Shown here piece by piece: positions 37,701-47,800 of a DNA stretch of 64,000 nt (position 1 is its first letter; every line of letters starts with the position of its first letter). This DNA is from Ectocarpus siliculosus (taxonomy: Eukaryota > Sar > Phaeophyceae > Ectocarpales > Ectocarpaceae): assembly GCA_000310025.1 (NCBI GenBank), contig FN648236.1:138456-202455 (forward strand), read 5' to 3'. The translations under genes were made by a program, and so were the position numbers. The notes beneath the pieces are model-generated. The model worked only from the letters and a program-made list of their open reading frames with translations, was not told where the DNA came from and searched no databases.

Positions 37701-40700
37701 GGCGTTCAGGAAGAGGTGGGACTTCACGCGGCATGTAGCTCATTCGAGCTAGTCTGTTGGTGAATCCGACAAGTTTGGTTTCGGGGAACGGGCGGGAGTA
37801 GGTGCGGGGTCGACGACATCAGATCATTGGGAAGTGCACAAAATGCAACTGAGAAGTCACCCTTTCTTGGTTCGGTTTTACGTGGCGGGAAGAACAGGGT
37901 TCGGCAATCGTTCTTTGGTAATTTCGACCCTTCTTTGGGTAAGTTTGAATGTTTAGGTTTCATCCGAAACGTTTGTAGCCGGAAAATATACCAGCATTCG
38001 TAGAATAGCAATGTTTGGAAAATCCCTTCATGCCGGCATCGCTCGGCCCACGGATCGACTGCTCGCGGGTTGTTGTTTGATCGGTTGACCGTATTGAGGC
38101 ATGCGGCGCACTTGTGTGTGATGTGCCATGAAGGAGCGCGTTTAACGCTCGTCCTTTCGAAAGCAATCCTTTCCTTGGTTTCAGCCAAGCGTTTGGGTGC
38201 AGGTGCGTGTGACTTTAAGCTTGTCTTCGTTTTTCCGCCTTGTTATGACTTGCTTTCTTCGAACGGTGTGAATGTCCGGTATACTCTAACGTTTGCAGGG
38301 ATCACTTGAGATTGTTGGACATCGAGCGGGAACGAAGAACAATTTCCAGAAATTTTCCAACCAGACGTCGGCGTCGGCGGAACGGGCGGAGGAAACCCAA
38401 CAGGCGTCGGTGGCCAAACCTGATGGAGGCACAAGTGTGGGCAAGGCGCCGGCGAGTCTGGCAGAGTTTCGAGAAGACGAAGACGGAGTAATAATGGGCG
38501 ACCCAGGTAAATATCACAGGAACGGTGATGTGAGGGAAGGAGCGGTGGGGACTTTCTGGCCTCGTTGCTTGTGGACGCGAGCACTGCAGAGGAGTGAGTG
38601 TAAAAGTTTCTTGGGACGAACCCCGATCGATGCGGACCAGAAGAAATGAAAAGGCTGCAAGGCAGCGGGACACGTGAAAGGGCCGATATAATGACGAACC
38701 AAAGAGAGCGACGGGTATCCGTACAGAAACAGGAAATCAGGAGGCTAGGGACCTTTTTTTTTGGATTTTCGCCATTGTCCCACATTTTCCACTCCCTCTT
38801 CGCCGATTGTTGATGCATTTTCCCTTCCTCCGCCCTACGATGCCGGCGATGGCGATGACGACGCCACACTACGCCAAACTCTTGATTTCGTTCCCCCCAA
38901 CCAACTCACTTGCTTTGCTTCCACGACGAACCACTCGTTTAAACTACGTAGACGACCATGAAATGGATGAGCACGAGTACTCGATGGACGACGACTTCGA
39001 GGAGGCCGGCCTGGGTCGAGCGGGGGCAAATGAAACGCCAAAGATAGACGAACCTGGGCCACCACCTTTCGTCGCCGGAGGCCGGGGTGGCGACCTTCGG
39101 CGCTCCGAGGACAATCGCGAGCACGATACGCCCTCCCCTTCTGATCGGAAAGGACGGGCGTTGTTACCGTCTGACCCCACCCCCGTTGCCGTTTCCGGCG
39201 GACGTGACAATTCTTCTCCGTGGCACGACGCTGGAAACGGTCAAGCAATGTTCGTTCCGGAGGCCCGGGAGGCGGCGAAGATGCTTCTCGACGATGTCGA
39301 GCGAGATGGTTTGAAGGAAACCGGCGACCGCAGACACGACGGGAGCGGCGCTTGTGTGGATGGTGACGACGCAACAGCGGCAAATGTGGATGTCACAGAT
39401 GTCAAGTGTATGACAGCTAGTACGGCGGTCGCGCGCCCTGTGCCACCGTCGGCCACCGCGACAACTGCTGCTGCTGCTGCTGCTAATGATGATGATGACG
39501 ACGATGTTTCTCTGACAACGTATGAGGGGGTCAAACATGGAGGAAATTCTTGCAATGACGACAGCAATCCGGGTAGTAAGGAAGGTAGCAGCAGCCTTCG
39601 GAGAGGAAACAGCTTCCGGTCAAGAGCAAGCGGCGAAGGTAGTGCCGTCGCCGCGTCTTTGGAGGGAGGAGGCCGACCGGGGCCCACCACCTCGACCGCT
39701 AGCAGTGAGTCCTCGGAGAGAACTGCTGCGGACCAGAGGGAAGAGGGTGCGTCGTCCAAGAGGGGCCGTCGAATAAGCGAGACGGAAGGAGCGGTGGAGA
39801 CCATGAGGAGAAAACTATCCGCGATGGGGTTCCTGGAGGCCGGTGGTGACAATCCCAGCTGTGAAGACGAAGGGGCTGCCGCCGCAAAACATGTCGGTGA
39901 GGAGAAGAGGTTTTCCCCAGTCAACGCGCTTTCTAAAGCGCCCAGACAATCCGCAGAAGGCCGTGGTAGTCCCCTTGTCAGCGGGAAGGGTGCTACTACT
40001 GTTGCTGCTTCCACTGTCGATGCGGAGACCGAAGAGAGGGGGCGTACCGGCAACGCCGGCGCCGAAGATGAGGGCGAAGATCGTCGAATAGCTGCCGAGC
40101 CCGCGGCCTCTTCACCCCCTCCTCCTCCTCTGCCGTCACGACCACCACCTCCACTGTCACGTTCGCCTTGTTTAGAGTGCCGCCCAGCTGGACCCGATGC
40201 GGACGGATTTCGGACCGATGAAGTTCCGGTCGCCACACCAATCGACTCCCTTACGGTGGACGTGCAAGGTGCCGATGACGACGGTGTGGAAGCTAGTTCG
40301 AGCGGCTTAGGCGACACACCTTCTTCCAATCGAGGGACGAATGCGGGCCACGAACACCCGCTGGAGAGTGGAAGTTCATCGATCCTCTCGTCCGGTCGTC
40401 GCCGGCGCCGCCGGTATCACCACAGCCGCCCAGAAGAAAAGAACGTGGACCGAGGAAGCGTTTCCCCCTTCACCGCCAGCAACGGGGTCGCGGTCGCTCT
40501 CCCGCGGCCGGACAAGGAGTACGAGGAGGCCCTCCTGCGTCTCACCGAAGCGGCTTCGCACGCCGCAGAGCTGTACCGGGAGCTCACGGAGGCGTCTTCC
40601 GCCTCTCTCGTGTCGCAGGAAACGGAGACGGGGACAAGGGCGGGCACCGAGGACGAGGGATCAGGTGTGGGGTTGGAATCCTTCCCCTCGATGTCGTCGG

Positions 40701-42647
40701 TGGGGCTTGGGAGTGCTGTTCGCAAGCTCACACATGCAGGTAGTTTTTCTGCCTCAGACTCCGACTGTGAAGGCTTGACACAATTTCGCGTGGGTTCATC
40801 GCTACCGTGCTAGCGTTGGCAGTCAATGTAGAGACCAGAGAGATGTGCCAAGCCCTGAATTTTCGCGGTATTCCCGAGAGAAGTTCGGGTGAAACGCGCA
40901 TCCCACTTACGGACGCGGTGTTGATAGATGTGCTTGTTCCTTTTCACATTACAGGCAAACATGTGTAGGCTGCGATGATCCTCCTTTCTTTCCGTGCCGT
41001 TGTAGTCGTCAGGAAGCGCACAATCTCCAGGAAAACGAACAGCATGAACCCATCTACGAGACAAATTAATGCAGAACAAAGGCACACAAGAGCGCGTGTA
41101 GGCAATTGCGCGGACGTTTTCGTGGCCTGTGCTCATTTCGAATCGGGCTCGTTACCTTAGACTGCGTTCCGCATGTGTGAACGCATGTGTGGAATCTTGT
41201 TCAGGCTAGCGTTTCGGTTGGATGGACAGGAGGTGATGCATGATTGTACTGCTCGCACGCCGTGTGTCTTCTGATTATGGCTTTTTCTCAGGTGGCGAGC
41301 ACGAAGAAAGAAAACAAGGCAACGGCGGCAGCGGCAGTGGCCGTGTAGCAGCGTTAACATCATCGCCATCCATGGCACCATCGACTTCAATGAGCCATCC
41401 AGGAGAGTCAGACGGGGATGACGAATCTTATGACGATGACGACGAATGGGAAGATGAAGAGGAAGTACTCGATGAAGAAGACCCCCATGCCACAGCAGAA
41501 AACAGAACAGGCCAAGGACAGGGAGGGGTTCGAGATGGGCTGGGACAACTCGCTCTCGAAAGATCGTTTAGGGAGAGCTTCGCCTGCGTAAACGGCATCT
41601 TGTCAGTTATGGCGGGCAAGGGGATCCCCGCCGCGTCTCCAGCTTCGCCCTCGCCAGCAAGTATTGGCGGGAGCTGTGCCAACAGCAGCAGCGGTAGCGG
41701 CTCTGTACCGGGTGCTGCCAGCAACACCGGCAGCACCACCGGCGGCAGGCTTGCAGCTATGAGCAAACACAAGATTGGCACGGAATCATCGTCGTCGCAC
41801 CAGTCAGCCGAAAGAGATAGGGGCGGACTAGCCTCACCGCCGGGCCTATCCTTATCGTTCCTCCCTCCACCACCCAGACGAGCACAGGCGAGAGAGATGG
41901 CGAGCCCTGGCGGATCGGAGACGATAGTTGGGGGGTTAAGGGCGGTGATTCCTGGCACAACGGCGGAGAAGGTTGAGGCTCTACCGGTCGCCGAGGCTGG
42001 CGATAAAGGGGCAGGTTCGGTTGAGTCGAGAAGCAGGCGGGCTCTTGGTGGCGCAGAAGAACAGCTGCCAGCAGAGATGACGGGCATGCTTCACCGATAC
42101 TCGGAGATGATGCTCAAGGTGGTGCAGGTAGGCGACGCACTTGCGATGGGTGGGACGGATGCTGAAATGTTTCTTGGGTGTTTCCATCATTCCGCACCAA
42201 CCTCTCAGATCGGGATATCATGGGCCTGTGTCTGATTCTAAATACTGTATGCTCCAGGGATACGTGCAAGAAAAATACTGTCCGCCCACCCCTTCTACTC
42301 TTGGTCGCAGACGTTTTCGTGTGGTGCTTTCAGCGTAATCATTCTCATACGTCTTGTCCTGCGGGCTTGGGACTAAACGAACCCCCCAAGGGTTAGTTCA
42401 TCCACACTTGTGTCAGCCCTGTTTTATCCACGTTATTTCACCCCAATCCCGTCCCGAGTGAAACGACTGTACCCATTACTGTCATTGTGCAACGAGCCAC
42501 CGAGGTGCATGCGACATGTCCTGTGAAGTAATCGCGAGAGCACCTCAGCAGCCGTGTGCTTCCCTCGCGCGGTTGTCGTTGTTTCTCCTTCGGCAGGAAA
42601 AAATGGAGGCGAGGATGAACGACGGCACGCTACACCCCAGCACCTGA
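22791..42647 (+). CDS. MAPKBP1/WDR62-like WD40 scaffold protein, 22 exons
   Basis: Exons: 22791-22934, 23593-23702, 24086-24317, 24895-25119, 25894-26351, 26841-27466, 29078-29243, 29465-29613, 30322-30461, 30872-30943, 31312-32288, 32730-32795, 33337-33421, 34058-34291, 34728-34845, 35150-35391, 35900-36219, 36764-37715, 38299-38506, 38952-40739, 41292-42127, 42597-42647 (8199 nt, 2732 aa, all phases match). The start ATG has an in-frame TAG 21 nt upstream. Family landmarks in order: LDRVIGQ, GDVAYPAGCVVVIYQPRRN, CLAFSRDGGMLVVGERGH, ADGVVRLFKAD with TLPRPPPLGH, MVTCSADNTVRVWDLG, WSNIYSKHLLRVLYASGE, LLASASRDRLVRVFDAS, IYGLDVDPTNKYI, FDFYSGECLAKVAGHSE, GVMFVWRLSSELHESMRDRM. These follow animal MAPKBP1 and WDR62, which scaffold JNK signalling and act at spindle poles. 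The WD40 part spans about aa 42-1280 with long Gly/Ser inserts; aa 1300-2732 are mostly disordered. The least certain boundary is the acceptor at 36764. Confidence 0.85.
23793..23834 (+). repeat. (CAG)n microsatellite in a WD40-gene intron
   Basis: A run of cag units with occasional caa lies in the intron between exons 23593-23702 and 24086-24317. It is outside the coding sequence in this model. Confidence 0.9.
27985..28885 (-). mobile_element. LINE reverse transcriptase C-terminal fragment, antisense in an intron
   Basis: Read on the minus strand, the segment shows the end of a LINE polyprotein in several frames. LNSGIVPPLEYAEEAWKGYK lies near 28800, MKAAKIILGRSKLTRKAAVR near 28690, WQYRMYGMGEERLPTIAWEA near 28560 and WAKVVDDVWKDLTKV near 28450. 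A Cys-containing tail (ECGSEGEDRVHANTECPLYK) follows near 28110. Frame changes show it is inactive. It lies in the 1.6-kb intron 27467-29077 of the WD40 gene, opposite to the host gene. Confidence 0.75.
29244..29464 (+). other. GC-AG intron in the WD40 gene
   Basis: The exon ends ...CACTCCGGCAG at 29243 and is followed by gcaagt, the canonical GC-type donor. The next exon starts at 29465 after cttcag. Only this donor gives the phase (2) needed to read HSGR-WSNIYSKHLL, which matches the family; the nearby GT donor at 29263 gives phase 0 and breaks the frame. Confidence 0.75.
35392..35899 (+). other. GC-AG intron in the WD40 gene
   Basis: After PPSE (ending at 35391) comes gcaagt; the next exon opens at 35900 after cgcgcag with NPAARDTAETG. 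Both sides are phase 0. Reading through instead would end in TAA about 30 nt later and drop the C-terminal half. Confidence 0.65.
41292..42127 (+). other. C-terminal WD40-gene exon: acidic block and helices
   Basis: This penultimate coding exon holds a strongly acidic stretch (DGDDESYDDDDEWEDEEE at about 41419-41470), a helix-like segment (LERSFRESFACVNGILSVM near 41555-41610), Ser/Pro-rich linker, and a final helix (EMTGMLHRYSEMMLKVVQ) running into the last exon (EKMEARMNDG). In animal MAPKBP1 and WDR62 the C-terminus carries a helical oligomerisation segment; these helices may be its counterpart. Confidence 0.5.
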
Positions 42648-44821
42648 CCTTCAACCCTATCACGAGTCGTAGCTTCAGGCATTTCGCCTCGAATGATACA
42701 CCGGCCGGTTTGCGGTTGGTGTTTGATTGAAACTGCCTTGATATGTCGAGGGAAGACTCTTGTATGCAACAGCAGAACCTTGTGACCGCCACTGGCTGGT
42801 TCTGGCCGTCGCATGCTATTTGGGGCTGAAGTGGGACGACTGAGCTCTTAGGAGAATGGGTTGTTTCTCAGTTTGGATCATAAAGAGGAGCTTTAGGCGG
42901 CTGCCCGAGCTTGAAGATAAATCTTCCGACGGAGAGCTGCACGTCTGTAAATTCTAAAGTTCATCATTTTCGGTGCGACGCGAGTTCTACACCAGGAGGG
43001 CCTCGCGAACGCAAGGTATAGCTCCTGCGGAATGTTATTGTCCGGCCAACGACTACGACGAAACTTGTCGCAGGAAGGACGTATCATCGCTTGAGAACGT
43101 GTGTATCCTTGCTGGCGGGATGTTGATGGTGGTGATGAACTGGTGTCCAGACGGGACGAACACTCGGAATCAACATACCCATGAATGATGCATCGATGTC
43201 AATGCTGCAAACATGCCATGGTTCCTCGGCTGCGGATTTTGAAAACACAAACACGTCTGCCATGATTGCCGGGAATTTTCGTCACCCCTGCTTGCCTAAA
43301 CCTCGGTCCCCGACAGAACCAACAGCATCATCGACAGCGACTCTAACGCAAACAGTACCAAGACAGTAGCAACATCAAGACCAACCAACAACACGTGTAG
43401 TCATGAACGAGTTTGGCGATGAAGCTCGCGTACTTCGTTACATCTTCCATACAGGAATCCTATCCATATGCACTCCCTCAAACAGATTAAATTTCCGCAG
43501 AAAAATATAGGGAGGAAAACATGGGACCGATCAAATATTGTCTACATTGCGCTGGTCAAGGTTGCCACGTTACATCTCCACCTCCATACATGTACCCGAA
43601 TCCTACCCATCGGTAGTCCCTCAAACAGAGTAGACTTCTCCCCCAAAAAATGTCGGTAGGAAAACATGGGGCCGATCAAATATGGGCTACTGCTGTACAT
43701 TGCGCTGGTCAAGGTTGCCACCAGGCCTCTATCTGTTGTCTGTGGTGCGCCATCGGGAGTGCGGTTTGTGGTGCGGAAAGAACCCGGAGAGTTGGGGACG
43801 CTCGGGGTTGGGGTGTCGTCGTCAATACTTGTACGCACGCTTGCTTGCGTTTGTGCGCACTTTCTGACGCGGGACACGCAAATCACGGCAAAGCAGGAAT
43901 GAAATGAATTTGTGACATGTTTTGTTGCCCGACATCCCCGCCCACTCGTACTCAGGTATTGTGCAACAATGAGCAAAATGTTAGTGGCGGCCCCACGATA
44001 ACTGATGTAACAGAAAGTCTATCCACGATACTCGCGTCAGTTGGACTATCAAGTCAGCACGATGATAGGAGGTACGGCGCAGAGATCGACAAGGGATGTT
44101 AGACGACAATTTCGGAAATGCACCAAACAACACATCAGCAAACAAAGATTCCCCACGAACCGGAAGAGCACTTCCCGCAAAGTGAACGGTGATACCAGTA
44201 CGATGGGGACAAAGTGCGAATTGGGCTTGAGTACACTGCAGCATATTATATGTTTGATTTGATCTGTTTACAAAAGTTGGTACAGTATAGTAGACGAAAC
44301 TGACGTCTACATCGTCCGCCGGACTATCGAGTAGTCCCGACACCCCGATGTCCTCCAGATATGGCAGTGATATCGTGCGGTTTCATCAGGTGAGATATAT
44401 CCACGTAGGAGTCATGCTACAAGGTCTATATCAATTTGCATCATGTATATCGTTACACTGACAAAACGCAAAATCCGAGTTTGGATCCTCTTTGTAGCGC
44501 ATATCACGGGGCCAATTTCAAATTCGCAAACCGTGGTTGAGACTCTCAACGGCCAGCCGGTCCGTGCGCACATAGAGAACAACACAACAGGTAGTGGCAT
44601 ACGATGGAAAGAGCGTTTGGGGAGAGGGAGGGAGAGAGATCACACATCACAGAGAGACAGCTCGATGGGGGTTTCCAGGCAGGCTCTCGTGGCCACCGGG
44701 GGAGGGGGAGAACCGATGGTGGCAGAAAAAAAAAAAAACATGAACATGATATCATGTGCGTCCGGTCCGCATGGCTGCCACTCTCCCACCTGTCCCCGGT
44801 TGACCCACAAATAGCATCACC
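42648..44821. other. intergenic, no gene recognised
   Basis: No frame here shows a family motif or splice-consistent exons. The region holds one tandem duplication (43453-43722). The last 250 bases, with a GA-rich stretch and a run of A at about 44728-44740, are the probable 5' UTR and promoter side of the next gene. Confidence 0.5.
43453..43722 (+). repeat. diverged tandem direct duplication, unit about 145 bp
   Basis: Two direct copies, 43453-43568 and 43598-43722, share blocks such as ccctcaaacag, aggaaaacatggg, ccgatcaaatat and cattgcgctggtcaaggttg, with substitutions and small indels between them. No coding function is evident. Confidence 0.75.
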
Positions 44822-47800
44822 ATGGAGCGCACCAGGATGGACACGAGCACGCTGGACCGCGTCAGCAGGCTGGCATCCAACGTGGGAGACGCCACGTCGA
44901 TCCAGGTGTCGCTTGGAGCCCTGGAGTGGGACATCAAGCTTGTCGATGGCGATGTCCGTAAGTTGTTGTCCTGCCTGCAAGGCAAGCCAGGCGCACAGAC
45001 CTACGCGGGCACCAGCAACGAGACCGAGCAGGGCAGGGCCTTCCTGAAGAAGCAGCTCGATGGGCTCATGGCCGAGAAAGCACAGTACAAGGAGAAGAGG
45101 CTGGCCCTCTTGCAGCTCCAGCAGGAGCTCCCCAACCTCGAGGAGGACGAGGAATACGCCGCAGGTGAGTGGGGTGTGGCATGCGCACGCATGCGGCGTG
45201 TTTCCGACTAAACTGCAGTAGGAGAGAGCTCTGCGCCTGCTGGCACTCCGGCATGCCCATCCCGTCGCCCAAGCTGTGAGAACGACCCTCTGGGCTCGAC
45301 TAGGACGCACGCCTTGTCACGCACGGGGTATTACCGCGGCTGTACCTCCACCGCAGTTGCCGTGATTTTCAAATAAACCTAGCATACGTCACCCAAGCAT
45401 GATTACGTACCCACAGATGTTCCCTCCCCGCCTTCCGGATCGGTCGATGTAGCATCTGCATATTGGTTTGAATTCCCGAGCAGGGATACCCTTCGATACA
45501 AAAGCCGGCTACACAAAGATGAGAGAGAGCCCCTAGCTTGTGCTGCTCTGCTTGGATCATGATTGCACGTGGTACACGCTGTCGTCCGCGGCGATTTCAC
45601 AGAACAAAAAAAATGCGGGTTTTATGTTTGATGACGGGTGGTGATGACACATGGGGGTGTCATCTTCGGACCATTCCCTGTCAGAGGGCAGCAGAAAAAA
45701 TACAAGTGGCGGCGGAAACATGAAACACCTGCAATAGATATGGTTATGAGTTATGAACGCGCAACCTTCCAACGCGTTTTCTCCAAGCCCCTCCTCTCCC
45801 GTCACGCGCGAAGAAGCCTAACAACCCTCCCTCGCGCCTGACCGTCACCCTCCCGCTGAACCAGGAGCCCCAGAGCCCGAAGCCCCAGCCCCGCCGGCGG
45901 CACCAACGGAGGAGGAAGGTGAAGAGGATGATGTGACGTTGGCACCAAGACCGTTTATCTACGCACGTGCTGCCCTCCCCCGGTGTTTCGAGATTTGCTA
46001 AGCAATTACCCACCCTTCCTCCTGGGGCGGACTGGACATGGTCAGACGTACACACGCCGTGTGTCAATCTCAAAGGGAGTACATGCTACGTAGCTGAAAA
46101 ACACGAGAGATGATGTTCGATGATTTTTTTTGGTACGTGTTCGAGGTCTCCCGACGCTACGGGAGAGCGGCGGCGGAATGCGAGCATGTAGACTAAGTTT
46201 GAGAGCCGAGTGCCCGGATCCCAAAAACGATACAGGAAATATCTGATAGAGCATTAGGAAACCGCTGTGGCGCTGGTTTTCGTACGCCATGAGCCTACCC
46301 GGGTGTACGAATCTACTGCTGTAGATATCGGGCAAAGTACAGCGGTGCGACAGCACACACTCTTTGCTGTGGCCTATTCCGCTTGGAACCATGTTTGTGT
46401 GACCCTCACATCATGACGTTCGAAACCTCAAGGGACTCAAGGTGCTACGGACGTTATGGCGTCGGCCCGGGTGAATTGCTGTTCGAAGTACTGAGGCGCG
46501 AGATACTGCAATATTGAGGCCTATGCATATCATCATTGTGCCAATGGGGCTGAGAACAAGTTGTCAATTTACCGTTCGACCACGCGAGAATGGTGTCAAA
46601 CGAGGGTCGGACCAGTACAATGCACTTGTGTTGATGATGCCCCCTCTGATGGGGCCGTTCTATGCACATACTTTGTCTCCCATCCTGTACATGCCATGGG
46701 AAATTGGGTTTTCACCTACGCAGCGGTTGTTCCATTCTTCCATCCCTGAAACTCGTGGCCTGGCTTGTGAAGCCAAGCTTGAAACTGGCGATGTACTTCG
46801 TGCGATATCCTGTGCATAGAAGCGATGAAAGCTGACCGATCACCGAATTAATCTATAATAATTTGACGCCCCGCCTCATTTGTGTCTTCTAACCCCCACA
46901 GCAGTTCAGTATAACACGTTACATACAAGTATAGTGTAGAAATTGTGGACAAATCGTTGGAAATTCATTACTGCAGTGTGCGGGGGGCGAAAAACGGTTG
47001 TTCACGCCGCGTGGCGATTGGCCTTTTGACACTGGAACGCTTTCCTTCGCTTCGATATTTCCCGTCGCTCCCTGCCGTAGACAAGGCGGCCGTCGCCGCC
47101 ACCACCGTCGTGTGGAAGGACACAGTGACTAGCGGCACCTACGATGCCCCCAAGAAGACGGCGGCTCTCTACGCCGAGGACGGCGTTCTCTGGGGAACGG
47201 TCTCGGAGGAGGTCCGCGACACCCCTGAGCAGATCTACGCATACTTCGTGAGTCGTTGGTCTTCATCGTTGTCGTTGGTGGCGGTGTTGGTGGTGTTGCC
47301 GTCGTCATTGTGATCGCCATTGTTGTGTTTGTTGTCGCAGGTGGTTGTTGACGCACGCCGAGAGCCGTTCCGATCTCATCTAGCGTTTTTTTGCTAGTTT
47401 AGGTGCTTTTTTATTTTGGGCGTCCTTGCGCTACGCGCTCTCAAGAGGTTGCCACCAACCACGTCGCTCCGCCCTCCTTCTTGTCGTTTTCCTGAACCCC
47501 CGCTCCATTCGTACAATATTAATGTTCCGTCCCCCAAGACTGCAGATATTTCAGCAACATTAACCGAACCAAGATGGAACACAACAACCCTATTACGTCC
47601 CCCCAAGACTGACAAATTCTTAAGTGACCCAAAACAAGATGGACAAAAAGACAAGAACAGTAAATCCCCCAAGACAAAAAAATATCTAAACATTCACACA
47701 AGATGAACCAAACAACCCACCGTCTGTTTTATCCTCCCCCCCCCAGGACTACTTCGCCCGTCTCCCCGAGCTCCGCCTGGTGGAGTACACCCCCGTGGCG

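Noticed and set aside
38807-38951. Start of the 668-residue frame at ATG 38807 as an independent gene
   Set aside because: The sequence before 38952 lacks the composition of the rest, and an acceptor at 38951 joins exon 38299-38506 in phase 1, so the frame is an internal exon of the WD40 gene.
39241-40329. 362-residue minus-strand open frame
   Set aside because: It is the antisense of the WD40-gene exon 38952-40739, which has matching splice phases on both sides. The antisense product is Ser/Ala/Pro low-complexity sequence created by codon bias.
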